Origin: Metamycoplasma canadense
GTDB lineage: Bacteria > Bacillota_I > Bacilli_A > Mycoplasmatales > Metamycoplasmataceae
DNA: 64,000 nt
Assembly (NCBI RefSeq): GCF_000828855.1
Contig: NZ_AP014631.1
Span: 496,001-560,000, forward strand
Reading direction: 5' to 3'
This document shows, in pieces, positions 35,946-45,352 of this stretch. The position numbers and the translations under genes are program-made. Numbering within the stretch: position 1 is the stretch's first letter; the number at the start of each line of letters is the position of its first letter. Below the pieces are notes generated by a model. It had not been told where the DNA came from. It made no database searches and saw only the letters and a list, made by a program, of their open reading frames with translations.

Positions 35946-36019
35946 TGGCAGGGGATGCAGGAATCGAACCCGCACAGATGGGTTTGGAGTCCATAGTTCT
36001 ACCATTAAACTAATCCCCT
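35946..36019 (-). tRNA. tRNA-Trp (CCA)
   Basis: On the minus strand: acceptor AGGGGAT/ATCCCCT, discriminator G, encoded CCA, anticodon loop CTCCAAA (anticodon CCA, reads UGG only). Trp is mostly encoded by TGA in this window, so a second Trp tRNA with anticodon TCA must exist elsewhere. It lies 30 nt after metK and may be co-transcribed. Confidence 0.95.
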
Positions 36020-36048
36020 AAACATATAAAATTATAAATTAAAGAAAT

Positions 36049-37188
36049 TTAATAATTTTTAAAAAAATCTTTTATTTTTTCAATCTTGTCTAATTTTTCT
36101 CAACTTAGGTCTAAATCATTTCTTCCAAAATGACCAAAAGTTGCAGTTTGTAAGTAAATTGGTCTTAATAAATCCAAGGTATTAATTATCCCTTCAACGC
36201 TTAAATCAAATATAGAATTAATAGCTTTTATTATTAATTCTTCCTTATACATGCTTGAATTAAAGGTGTCAACATATATTGATTGAGGATTTGGTAGACC
36301 GATTGCATACGAAAGTTGAATTTCAATTTTTTCAGCAATTCCAGCTGCTACTAAATTTTTAGCAATATATCTTGCCATATAAGCAGCACTTCTATCGATT
36401 TTAGTAGCATCTTTTCCTGAAAAAGCACCACCGCCGTGATGAGCAAAACCGCCATAAGTATCAACTATTATTTTACGTCCGGTTAAACCTGTATCACCAA
36501 TTGGGCCTCCAACAACAAATCTTCCTGTAGGATTAATTAAAAGTTCGTAATTTAAATTAAAATTATATTTTTTAAGTATAAAATCTATAATATTTTCCTT
36601 AATAAATTTTTTAAATTTTAAATCATTAAAATTTTCTTCATGTTGAATAGACATTAAAACTTTTTTAACTTCGTAAGTATTTTTTTTATCATCATATTCA
36701 ATAGTGACTTGGCTTTTCATATCAGATTTTGCAAAAGGGAATTTCTTTTCTTTTCTTAATTTTTCAGCTCGTTTTACAAGTTCGTGTGCTAAAACAATAG
36801 TTCAAGGCATATAAAATTCATTTTCATTTGTTGCATATCCAAATAATATTCCTTGATCTCCAGCTCCTAATTCCTTATTATCGCTTTTATTTACACCTTG
36901 AGCTATATCCGGACTTTGTCCAGTAATAGCGTTAATTATTTTAAAATCATTTTCATTGTAGCCTAAATTTTTTAATATTTTTCAGGCTTCTTTAATTGTA
37001 TCAATATATCCTTTTGTAGTAATTTGTCCACCAATATAAATTAGATCGTCATTAGCTATAACATCACAGGCAACGCGTGAATATTTATCTTGTTTCAAAA
37101 GAGCATCAACAATTGAATCTGAAATTTGGTCACAAATTTTATCAGGATGTCCTGCTCCTACACTTTCTGAAGTAAGTAATTTTTTCAT
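36049..37188 (-). CDS. metK: S-adenosylmethionine synthetase
   Basis: Makes SAM from Met and ATP. 379 residues: N-terminal [19 protein letters not shown], the GAGDQG loop (around 36850), and [20 protein letters not shown]. Several TGA codons are Trp. An AGAAAGGA site precedes the ATG. It supplies SAM for rsmI and the methyltransferase at 48828. The upstream leader (37231-37392) holds a candidate SAM-responsive riboswitch. Confidence 0.97.
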
Positions 37189-37230
37189 ATTTTCCTTTCT
37201 TTATTATTAAATAATTAAATTAAAACAATA

Positions 37231-37259
37231 AAAAAACAACTTAATTTAAGTTGTTTTTT
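37231..37259 (-). terminator. Terminator in the metK leader (riboswitch expression platform)
   Basis: Hairpin AAAAAACAACTTA/TAAGTTGTTTTTT followed by a T-rich tail in the minus direction, about 43 nt before the metK ATG. Its 5' arm contains AACTTAAAT, complementary to ATTTAAGTT just after the aptamer (37278-37270), so an antiterminator can compete. Confidence 0.75.
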
Positions 37260-37269
37260 AAAATGCAAA

Positions 37270-37392
37270 AACTTAAATGATACATGTTAGATAAAAAATA
37301 TCTCTGACTATTCCACCTTATTTTTTAAAAAAAACAGGTTGGCATGTTTCATTGCTTGTCAAGCTAAACAACTCTTAATGTATTTAATTTAA
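37270..37392 (-). promoter_or_regulatory. Candidate SAM-I (S-box)-like riboswitch of metK
   Basis: Minus-strand leader folds as a four-way junction. P1: ATACAT (37383-37378) with ATGTAT (37285-37280), plus outer TTAAAT/ATTTAA. Then AAGAG. P2a TGTTT/AAACA, P2b GCTT-GAC-AAGC. P3: CC-AA-CCT ... AGG-T-GG, with J3/4 AATAG. P4: AGATA/TATCT. The segment ATGAAACATGCCAACC parallels the S-box core ATGAAACCCGGCAACC, and AAGAG and AGGTG also match. Ligand binding would stabilise P1, free the terminator and switch metK off. Some core bases differ from consensus. Confidence 0.7.
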
Positions 37393-37405
37393 TGATTACT
37401 AAAAA

Positions 37406-37411
37406 AGTATA
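37406..37411 (-). promoter_or_regulatory. -10 box for the metK leader transcript
   Basis: TATACT on the minus strand just after the asnA stop; a start about 7 nt downstream would begin the RNA a few bases before riboswitch helix P1. Confidence 0.5.
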
Positions 37412-37416
37412 ACACT

Positions 37417-38397
37417 TTAAAGCAGAATAATATCGTTTTCATTGGCAAAATTTATAGTTTTTTCATCCCAAACACTAACTTGAACTTCACCAATATGTTC
37501 TTTTTCTAAAAGAAACATTGCTATTCTTGATTGACCAATGCCACCGCCAATTGTTAAAGGTAATTTATTTTCTAAAACAGATTTATGATATGGAGAAATT
37601 TCACTAATTTTTTGTTTGTCTAATTTATATTGCTTTATAAGTGCTGTTGAATCAACTCTAATTCCCATGCTACTTAATTCAAGAGCAATGTCATTTACTT
37701 GATCATAGACAACTAAATCCCCATTTAATTTTCAATCATCATAATCTTTTGCTCTTTTTGAATGAGGGATTCCATCAGGCAGTTTGTTTCCTATTTGATA
37801 AATAAAAACTGCTTTATTTTTTTTAACTATTTCATACTCTCTTTCTGCTGGTGTTAATAAAGGATAAAGTTTATAAAGTTCTTTTGAAGATATGAATGTT
37901 ATGTTTTCTGGAAGTTTAGTATTTAAATTTGTATATATTTTATTAATTTCTTTTTCAGTGGTTCTTAGAGTTTTATATATTTTTTTAACAATTTTTTTTA
38001 AAAAAGGTATATTACGATCATTTTTATCAATAACCATTTCTCAATCTCATTGATCAACATAAAATGAATGCGTTAAATCAATATCTTCTTCTTGTCTAAT
38101 AGCATTCATATCGGTGTAAATACCTTCGTATAAAAAGAAATTATAACGATTTAAAGCATCTCTTTTTCATTTTGCTAATGAGTGAACTATTTCAACATTT
38201 TCAACTATATTTTTAGGCTTAAATGTAACAGCTTGTTCACCATTTAAACCATCATTTAAACCAGTTTTCTTTTTTAAAAAAAGTGGAGCTGATACTCTTG
38301 TTAAACCAAGATTTTTTCTTAATTTAGATGAAAAAACATCTTTTAATTTTTCAATAGCAAATTGAGTTTCTTTTAGATTTAATTTTGATTTTATCAT
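37417..38397 (-). CDS. asnA: Aspartate-ammonia ligase (asparagine synthetase A)
   Basis: Makes Asn from Asp and ammonia with ATP; a class II aaRS-like fold. 326 residues, N-terminal [18 protein letters not shown], middle [20 protein letters not shown] with QWDWE, C-terminal [23 protein letters not shown] codons are Trp. No Shine-Dalgarno; the box TAAAAT ends 7 nt before the ATG, suggesting a leaderless mRNA. Confidence 0.96.
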
Positions 38398-38426
38398 AAG
38401 TAAAATTTTAACAAAAAGGAAATAAA

Positions 38427-38456
38427 AGATTGACTTTTTAATTTTTAAGTCAATCT
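38427..38456 (-). terminator. Terminator of pgk
   Basis: Arms AGATTGACTT (38427-38436) and AAGTCAATCT (38447-38456) with T run in the minus direction. Confidence 0.8.
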
Positions 38457-38479
38457 AATTACTATTTTTAACTAAAATA

Positions 38480-39676
38480 TTATTCTTTATCTTGAATCGA
38501 ATCAAAACCAGGCATTATGTTTCCTTGAATAAATTCTATTGAAGCTCCACCGCCAGTTGAAATAAAGCTAAATTTTGATTGGTATCCTAATTTATTTATT
38601 GCAGTAACAGAGTCTCCACCACCAACAACTGAATATGCATTTTGATTGTTTGCAATAGCTATTGCAATACCTTTAGTACCATTTTCAAAATTTTTAAATT
38701 CAGTAACTCCTGCTGGTCCATTTCAAAAAATAGTTTTAGCTGTTGAAATTATTTTACTAAATAGTTTAACAGATTCAGGACCAATGTCCAAGCCTTGATA
38801 TCCATCAGGAATGTTGATATTATTTTTATCTGTAAATAATGGAGTTTTATCGGCAAAATCATCTGTATAAGCATTATCGATTGGTAAAACAATTTTATCT
38901 TTATACTGTTTTAAATATTTTTTAGCCATTTCAACTCTATCATCTTCGCAAATTGAATTACCAATTTTGTGTCCCAAAGCTTTTTGAAAAGTATATGCCA
39001 TACCACCAACAATTAAAACCTTATCAGCGACATTAAATAATTTTTCTAGAACCTTAATTTTATCACTAACTTTTGCTCCACCAATAATAGCAACATAAGG
39101 TCTTTCAAAACCTTCTAAAATTTTTTGAAGATGCATAACTTCATCGTTCATTAAAAATCCTAATGCAGATTCTTTTGAATATTTTGCAATTCCAGCTGTT
39201 GAAGCATGTGCACGGTGTGAAGCTCCAAAGGCGTCATTAACAAAAACATCTCCTAGACTTGCTCAATATTTAGCTAATTCATTATCATTGCCTGATTCAG
39301 CTTTATTATTTAGATCTTCAAAACGAGTATTTTCTAAGAAAATAATTTCACCTTCTTTTAAATTCTTAGCTGCTTCTTCAACTTCTTTTCCTTTAGTTTG
39401 AGGAATAAATTTAACTGGTTTTTTAATAATTTCAGCAAATTTTTTAGCAACAACTTCTAATGATTTAGTATTTTTATCTTCTTGTGTTTTTATACGCCCA
39501 AGATGAGATAATAAAATTAATGCTCCACCGTTTTCTAAAATATAGTTAATTGTTGGTATAGCAGAATCTATTCTTTTTGTATCAACAACATTTCCATTTG
39601 ATATCGGAACATTAAAATCAACTCTTAAGACGATTTTTTTACCTTTTAAATCTATGTCCTTTATTGTTTTTTTCAT
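38480..39676 (-). CDS. pgk: Phosphoglycerate kinase
   Basis: Glycolytic enzyme generating ATP from 1,3-bisphosphoglycerate. 398 residues: N-terminal KKIVLRVDFNVPISNG, LLSHLGRIK, FLENTRFEDLN, then hinge and nucleotide domain with AIIGGAKVSDKI and the C-terminal GGGASIEFIQG and MPGFDSIQDKE. TGA at 39261 and others are Trp. Confidence 0.97.
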
Positions 39677-39794
39677 TACTTATCTCCCAAATTAATATAA
39701 AATTTTTACAATATAGTTAAAATTATATAGAAATTTATATTATTTAAAATATTAATCAATAATGATTAGAAAATTTTTATAAAGGATAAATAAA

Positions 39795-40205
39795 ATGGCA
39801 AAACTTTTAAAAGCACAAAAACAAAAAGATACTAGAACTTTGAAATATGATCCTGAAAATGATAATATTTCAAGAATAATTACTGAATTTCAAACATATA
39901 AAAAAAATGCAAAATTTTATAAATCTTATTCAGAGATGGAAATTTTTTCATTGTTTCAAAAAATAAGATTTATGAAAATTGAAGATGAAAAAAGTTTTGA
40001 ACAAATCGAGGAATCAAAGAAAAGACAAAATAAAATTAGATTAAAATACAATAATTTTATTGAGTATGAAAAATGGTCTGATTCTCCTTTAGCAGATAAA
40101 ACTAGACCTTTATCAAAAGCAAAAAGAATTTTAATTATTAGTGTTTTTATTCTTATAATTATAAGTTTACTTTTAGTTATTATTGGTCTAAATAAATGAT
40201 GGTAG
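39795..40205 (+). CDS. Hypothetical tail-anchored membrane protein upstream of cdaA
   Basis: 136 residues; the last codons are TGA (Trp), TGG (Trp), TAG. A highly charged cytoplasmic part of about 110 residues is followed by one C-terminal hydrophobic helix (ILIISVFILIIISLLLVIIG). Ten nt separate it from cdaA, whose AGGAGGG site overlaps its stop, so the two are co-expressed. Function unknown; partner of the membrane cyclase is an inference from position only. Confidence 0.65.
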
Positions 40206-40214
40206 GAGGGTTAA

Positions 40215-40793
40215 ATGGAAACGGCTATATATGTAATATTAGGTATAGTAATTTTAATTGCCCTAGTTATTTTAACTAACTATATAATAGTTATTATTAA
40301 AGCAACACAAAATAATAAATCAAATAAAAAAACTCTTGGAAATTCAACAAAAATTAGAATAATTTATCAAATTAAAGAAGCATTAGAAAAACTATCAAAA
40401 ACAAAAACAGGTGCAATAATTACAATTGAAAATAAGGATAATTTAGATTCTTTAAGAACTGATGGAATTATTCTCGACGCAAATATTTCTTCATCAATTC
40501 TACTTTCAATTTTTAATAAACATAGTCCTTTACATGATGGCGGTGTTATTATTAGAAATAATAAAATCTATTATGTTGCAACATATTATAAAATAACTAA
40601 AAAATCAATTGATAATAAATATGGGGCTCGTCATCGTGCTGGAATGGGTATTTCTGAAGTTTGTGATGCGTCAACATTGATTGTTAGTGAAGAAAATGGC
40701 GGAATAACTCTGGCTGAAAATGGTGTTTTACAACCTGTTCCAATTGAAAATTTACAAATTGTCCTAGGAAGAATTTTAAAAGATTCAGATTAA
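40215..40793 (+). CDS. cdaA: Diadenylate cyclase (CdaA/CdaM type)
   Basis: Makes the second messenger c-di-AMP from two ATP. 192 residues: one N-terminal membrane helix (about 4-29), then the DAC domain with TDGIILDANIS, the nucleotide loop LHDGGVII (D108-G109-G110, where most DACs have DGA) and GARHRAGMGISE (R139-H140-R141). In Firmicutes CdaA has three helices; the single-helix form is usual in mycoplasmas. Confidence 0.92.
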   Translation: METAIYVILGIVILIALVILTNYIIVIIKATQNNKSNKKTLGNSTKIRIIYQIKEALEKLSKTKTGAIITIENKDNLDSLRTDGIILDANISSSILLSIFNKHSPLHDGGVIIRNNKIYYVATYYKITKKSIDNKYGARHRAGMGISEVCDASTLIVSEENGGITLAENGVLQPVPIENLQIVLGRILKDSD

Positions 40794-40815
40794 TTTTCTG
40801 AGTTTTTTATTTTTT
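40784..40815 (+). terminator. Weak terminator after cdaA
   Basis: Short arms TCAGA (40785-40789) and TCTGA (40797-40801) followed by T6 and more T-rich sequence. Confidence 0.5.
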
Positions 40816-40957
40816 TTAAAAATAATAAATAATATATTTTTGATAATTCAAAATAGTTTTTAATTTGGTAAAATTATTTGGATAAAAATATTTATTTTTG
40901 TTAAAATTATTTTTATTATCATTTGAAAATTGTAAAATTATCAAAAATAGAAATTAA

Positions 40958-41022
40958 ATTAAACGATTTTTTGGACAGGACATAGATGAAAGGCTATGCT
41001 TAGGAGGTTAAACGCGTTTAAT
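40958..41022 (+). ncRNA. Structured leader element of tuf
   Basis: In otherwise very AT-rich DNA, 40971-41016 is GC-rich. ATTAAACG (40958-40965) can pair with CGTTTAAT (41015-41022), enclosing hairpin CATAG-ATGAAAGG-CTATG (40981-40998). A second TTAAACG (41008-41014) abuts the same right arm as a palindrome, so two folds compete. It also holds AGGAGG and a mini-frame ATGAAAGGCTATGCTTAG (MKGYA). It sits after the candidate -10 TAAAAT at 40933-40938. I match it to no known riboswitch. Confidence 0.5.
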
Positions 41023-41090
41023 CAAGATTTTTTAATTATTTAAAAATCAATACAATAAAAAAATATTTAAATATTTTGAAAGGATATAAA

Positions 41091-42284
41091 ATGGCAAAAG
41101 TAGATTTTGACCGTTCAAAAGCTCACGTTAACGTTGGTACAATTGGACACGTTGACCATGGTAAAACAACATTAACAGCTGCTATCGCTACAGTTTTATC
41201 TAAAAAAGGTTTATCAGAAGCTAGAGACTATGCTTCAATTGATAACGCCCCAGAAGAAAAAGCACGTGGTATTACAATTAATACATCACACATTGAATAT
41301 CAAACAGAATTACGTCACTATGCACACGTTGACTGTCCAGGACACGCTGACTATGTTAAAAACATGATTACAGGTGCTGCACAAATGGATGGTGCTATCT
41401 TAGTAGTTGCTGCTACAGATGGTCCTATGCCTCAAACTCGTGAACACATTCTTTTAGCAAAACAAGTTGGTGTTCCTAAGATAGTTGTTTTCTTAAACAA
41501 AATTGATATGTTTAAAGAAGATGAAAGAGAAGAAATGATTGGTTTAGTAGAAATGGATATCCGTGACTTACTAAACGAATATAAATTTGATGGTGACAAC
41601 ACTCCAGTTATTGCTGGTTCAGCTTTAAAAGCTTTACAAGGTGATCCAGTTTATGAAGAAAAAATTATGGAATTAATGGATGCTGTTGATACATATATTG
41701 AAGAACCAAAACGTGAAACAGAAAAACCATTCTTAATGGCTATTGAAGATGTTTTCACAATTACTGGTCGTGGAACAGTTGCAACTGGTAGAGTTGAACG
41801 TGGTGTTCTAACATTAAACGAAGAAGTTGAAATTGTTGGTCTAAAACCAACCAAGAAAACAGTTGTTACTGGTATTGAAATGTTTAGAAAGAATCTAAAA
41901 GAAGCCCAAGCTGGAGATAACGCTGGTTTATTATTACGTGGTATTGATAGATCAGAAATCGAACGTGGTCAAGTTTTAGCAAAACCTAAAACAATCGTTC
42001 CTCACACAGAATTTGAAGCTACAGTTTATGTTCTTAAAAAAGAAGAAGGTGGACGTCACACACCATTTTTCCAAAACTATAAACCACAATTCTACTTCCG
42101 TACAACAGACGTTACAGGTGGAATTCAATTTATTGGACAACGTGAAATGGTTATGCCAGGTGATACAGTTGAATTAAAAGTTACTTTAATTGCTCCTATC
42201 GCTGTTGAAGAAGGTACTAGATTCTCAATCCGTGAAGGTGGTAGAACCGTTGGTGCTGGTACTGTAACTAAAATTACAAAATAA
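41091..42284 (+). CDS. tuf: Elongation factor Tu
   Basis: Delivers aminoacyl-tRNA to the ribosome. 397 residues: G1 [27 protein letters not shown], domains 2 and 3 complete. An in-frame ATG at 41076 exists, but AAAGGA lies between the two and [10 protein letters not shown] aligns with the family start, so ATG 41091 is used. Codon choice is shifted (many CGT, more C-ending codons), as expected for a very highly expressed gene. No TGA codons. Confidence 0.98.
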   Translation: MAKVDFDRSKAHVNVGTIGHVDHGKTTLTAAIATVLSKKGLSEARDYASIDNAPEEKARGITINTSHIEYQTELRHYAHVDCPGHADYVKNMITGAAQMDGAILVVAATDGPMPQTREHILLAKQVGVPKIVVFLNKIDMFKEDEREEMIGLVEMDIRDLLNEYKFDGDNTPVIAGSALKALQGDPVYEEKIMELMDAVDTYIEEPKRETEKPFLMAIEDVFTITGRGTVATGRVERGVLTLNEEVEIVGLKPTKKTVVTGIEMFRKNLKEAQAGDNAGLLLRGIDRSEIERGQVLAKPKTIVPHTEFEATVYVLKKEEGGRHTPFFQNYKPQFYFRTTDVTGGIQFIGQREMVMPGDTVELKVTLIAPIAVEEGTRFSIREGGRTVGAGTVTKITK

Positions 42285-42310
42285 TTTTTTACAGATATTT
42301 TATATATTTT

Positions 42311-42343
42311 AAAAAACACGAGCGGTTTTGCTTGTGTTTTTTT
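42311..42343 (+). terminator. Terminator of tuf
   Basis: Arms AAAAAACACGAGC (42311-42323) and GCTTGTGTTTTTT (42330-42342) with one G-T pair, loop GGTTTT. Confidence 0.9.
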
Positions 42344-42419
42344 AAAATAAAAATTACATAAAATAAATATTTTTATGTGTATAATTAAGCATTAAAAAAA
42401 TATAAATAGAGGTAATTAA

Positions 42420-43793
42420 ATGAAAGAATTTGATGTTGTAATTTTAGGCGCTGGACCTGGTGGATATAGTTTAGCTAATATACTATCCTCAAATGGTAAA
42501 AAAGTTGCATTAATCGAAAAAGGCGACTTAGGTGGAACTTGTGTTAATGAAGGATGTATTTCTACTAAAACATTAATCAAGAGCGTAAAGGTTTTGGAAA
42601 CCTTAAAAAATGCAAATGAGTTTGGAGTTAGTGCTAATGATATTAATTTTGACATAAATTCAATTCAAAAAAGAAGACAAATTAATAAAGAATTTTTAAA
42701 CAATGCAATTAAAAAATCGTTAGATGCTTCAGGCGTTGAAATATTTTTTGGTGAAGGTAAAGTTTTAAATAAAAATACAATAATTGTTAATAACAAAACC
42801 ATCAAAACTAATAAATTGGTAATTGCAACTGGTGCTTCAAGTCGTAATTTAGATGTTCAAGGATATAATGAAGCAAAAGAACAAAAATTTGCTATTAATT
42901 CAAAAGATGCCTTGTATTTAGATAAAATTCCTGAATCATTAATTATTATTGGTACTGGTCCTATTGGTCTTGAATTTGCTTATTATTTTTCAACTCTAGG
43001 TTCAAAAGTAATCCTAATTGATTCAAATAAATTTATGAGTAATTTTGATATTGATTTACAAAATAATGTGAAACAATATATAGAGGCAAAAGGTATCAAA
43101 ATTATTGAAAATGCTAAAATTTTGAAATTTAATGATTCAAATTTATTAATTGATGTTCTAGGACTTAAAACTAAAATTGAAGCTTCAAAAGTTTTGCTTG
43201 CAATTGGTAGAACCGCTAATATTGAATCTTTCACTTCGTTAAATTTAGAATTGAATAAAAATAATAGTGTTAAAGTTAACAAAAAAATGGAAACTAGTAT
43301 AAAAGATGTATATGCATTAGGTGATGTTACTGGAAAAATGATGCTTTCAACTTTTGCTTATAAAAGCGGTGATATTATTGCTAAAGAAATTTTAGAAAAA
43401 AATTCAAATAAAGAAATTATAGATACCAAGTTAATTCCTTGATCAGTTTATTTAAATCCTGAATTTGCAGGTATTGGCTACAATGAACAACAACTTCAAG
43501 AAGCGAATATTGAGTTCAATGTTGTTAAAATTCCCACAAAAGTTCTTCCAAGAGTTCATGCTGATAATTTAGATAAGGAATTTGGTTTTATTAAATTTTT
43601 AATTTCAAAAGAAGATGATCAAATTTTAGGATCTTTTATGTTTGTTGAAGGAGCTCATTTAATTATTAATGAAGTAGCTTTGGCTATGGCAAATAAAATA
43701 TCATTTAAAGATTTACAAAATCATCCTTTTACTCATCCAACAGTTGCTGAAGCAATTTATTACGCAGCAAGAGGATATAGTTTTAAAAAATAA
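42420..43793 (+). CDS. lpdA: Dihydrolipoyl dehydrogenase
   Basis: FAD flavoprotein reoxidising dihydrolipoamide. 457 residues: FAD motif GAGPGGYS, redox disulfide GTCVNEGC (C41, C46), NAD domain IIGTGPIGLEFAY and C-terminal HPFTHPTVAEAIYY with the catalytic His-Glu pair. TGA at 43440 is Trp. It lacks an N-terminal lipoyl domain and stands alone, not next to pyruvate dehydrogenase genes, so its partner complex is not shown here. A mercuric- or glutathione-reductase relative is less likely given HPT-x-x-E. Confidence 0.88.
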
Positions 43794-43800
43794 CTTTATA

Positions 43801-43836
43801 AATAGCAGAGTATTAAAATTCTCTGCTATTTTTTTA
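43801..43836 (+). terminator. Terminator of lpdA
   Basis: Arms AATAGCAGAG (43801-43810) and CTCTGCTATT (43821-43830) then T run. Confidence 0.9.
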
Positions 43837-43964
43837 AAAAAATAAAGTTATTAGTTTTAAAAATTTTTTTATTTTAAACATAAAATTTTTGAACTAATAA
43901 TTTTGGTAAAATTTTTATGATATTTTGTAAACAATTAAAAAATTTAAAAAAGGAAAATAACCTT

Positions 43965-45050
43965 ATGGATAAAAAAGAATTATTTAAGCAAAGATTAATT
44001 AAATATATGGAAATTGAGGCAATGTCTCGTTATGAAGAACCTGTTGTTAATGAATTAAAAGAATCATTTAAAGAGCTTAATTTTGAGGTTTCAAGAGATA
44101 ATTTAGGTTCAGTTATTTTTAGAAAAAAATCAAAAAATTCAAATGCTCCAAAAGTAATGATAGCGGCTCATATGGATGAAGTTGGATTTATGGTTAGAAA
44201 TATTGACAAAAAAGGTCAACTATTTTTATCTCCAATTGGCGGAATTTGACCAACCACTGTTATAGGTACAAAGGCTAAACTAGTTACACAAGATAATAAA
44301 GTATTTTTAGGATTATTTGGGCATACAAGTATTCATATAATGCAAGATAATGAAATTAGTAAAGCAATTACAAATAATGATTTATACGCTGATTTTGGTT
44401 TTAAATCAGACAATGATGCAATTGAACAAGGTGTTGGGGTTGGCGATTTAGTTTATATGTCAGGAGAAACAATTTTTTTCAATGATCCAAATTTAATTGG
44501 TGGTAAGGCAATGGATAATAGAGCAGGAGTAACTGTCTTAGAATACGTTGCAAAAGAAATTTCAAATAAAGAATTAGATGTTGATTTATATTTAGTTGGA
44601 ACTGTTCAAGAAGAAGTTGGAACAAGAGGAGCAAGAACGAGTGTTTCTTTAATTAAACCTAATATTGCTATTGCTTTAGATACCTGTGCTTCATATGATA
44701 CTCCAAATACTATTTCTGGAAATACTTCATTATTTAAAGGAGCTGCGCTAAGAATTAAAGATCGTGGTACAATGATGGATCCGAAATTAGTTAAGGAATT
44801 TCAAAATATTTCAAAAAAATATGAAATACCTGCTTATAAATTTGTAGCAATGGGTGGCGGTACTGATGCTCATGAATTACAATTTGCACATGGTGGCGCG
44901 GCAACTTTAACAATTTCATTACCTCAAAGATATTTACATAGTCCAATTGGAGTTTGTGCAATTTCTGATTTAATGGCAGCAGGCGATTTATTAATTAATT
45001 TTCTTCAGAATTTTAATAAAGAAAAATGAGAAGAAATGAAATATAACTAA
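43965..45050 (+). CDS. M42 family metallopeptidase (glutamyl aminopeptidase/endoglucanase-like)
   Basis: Cytosolic two-metal aminopeptidase, probably releasing residues from peptides. 361 residues with metal ligands in AAHMDEVGFM, GGKAMDNRAG, the catalytic QEEVGTRGAR and ALDTCAS. An ATG at 43917 is in frame, but it lies just after the -10 TAAAAT (43904-43909), while AAAGGA precedes ATG 43965. TGA at 44247 and 45027 are Trp. Confidence 0.92.
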
Positions 45051-45074
45051 ATTTTATTTTATTTTTGTTGCACC

Positions 45075-45105
45075 TAAGATAACGGCTTTAGAAAGTCGTT
45101 ATCTT
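45075..45105 (+). terminator. Terminator after the M42 peptidase
   Basis: Arms TAAGATAACG and CGTTATCTTA followed by an AT-rich T run. Confidence 0.85.
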
Positions 45106-45352
45106 AAATTTTTTAAATATATAATTAAACTCAAAGGTTAAATAAAATAAATTAAAAAATCTTGAATTTTAATATAAAATAAGGCATTTTTTTGTAAAAA
45201 AAAGTCTTTTTTTTTTTTTTTTGAAAATAATCATAAAATAAAAAATTATTAAATTAATTTTTAATAGAAAATAAGTAATTTAAAAATTTCTTTTTAAATG
45301 TTATAAATTTTTAAAAAATTAAAAAATTAAATGTTTAGGAAAAATGTAGTAT
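45106..45352 (+). promoter_or_regulatory. Leader of the 45353 surface-protein gene with T16 tract
   Basis: About 250 bases without a gene. A run of 16 T at 45207-45222 is followed by the box TAAAAT at 45234-45239; another TATAAA lies at 45302-45307. AGGA precedes ATG 45353. The homopolymer sits where a -35 or spacer would be, so its length could set promoter strength. Confidence 0.55.

Noticed and set aside
37300..37320. AAGGTGGAATAG in the metK leader resembles a T-box (AGGGTGGNACCGCG)
   Set aside because: The ACC-GCG part is missing, there is no specifier loop, and the same bases fit helix P3 and J3/4 of an S-box-like junction much better.
40958..41022. RNase P RNA, SRP RNA, tmRNA or a known riboswitch for the tuf leader element
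   Set aside because: Too short, and none of the conserved core sequences of these RNAs is present.
41076..41090. Upstream in-frame ATG for tuf
   Set aside because: The AAAGGA ribosome site lies inside this extension and EF-Tu proteins begin at MAK.
43917..43964. Upstream in-frame ATG for the M42 peptidase
   Set aside because: It lies 7 nt after a TAAAAT box without a ribosome site, while AAAGGA precedes ATG 43965; the extra residues do not fit the family. A leaderless extended form is not fully excluded.
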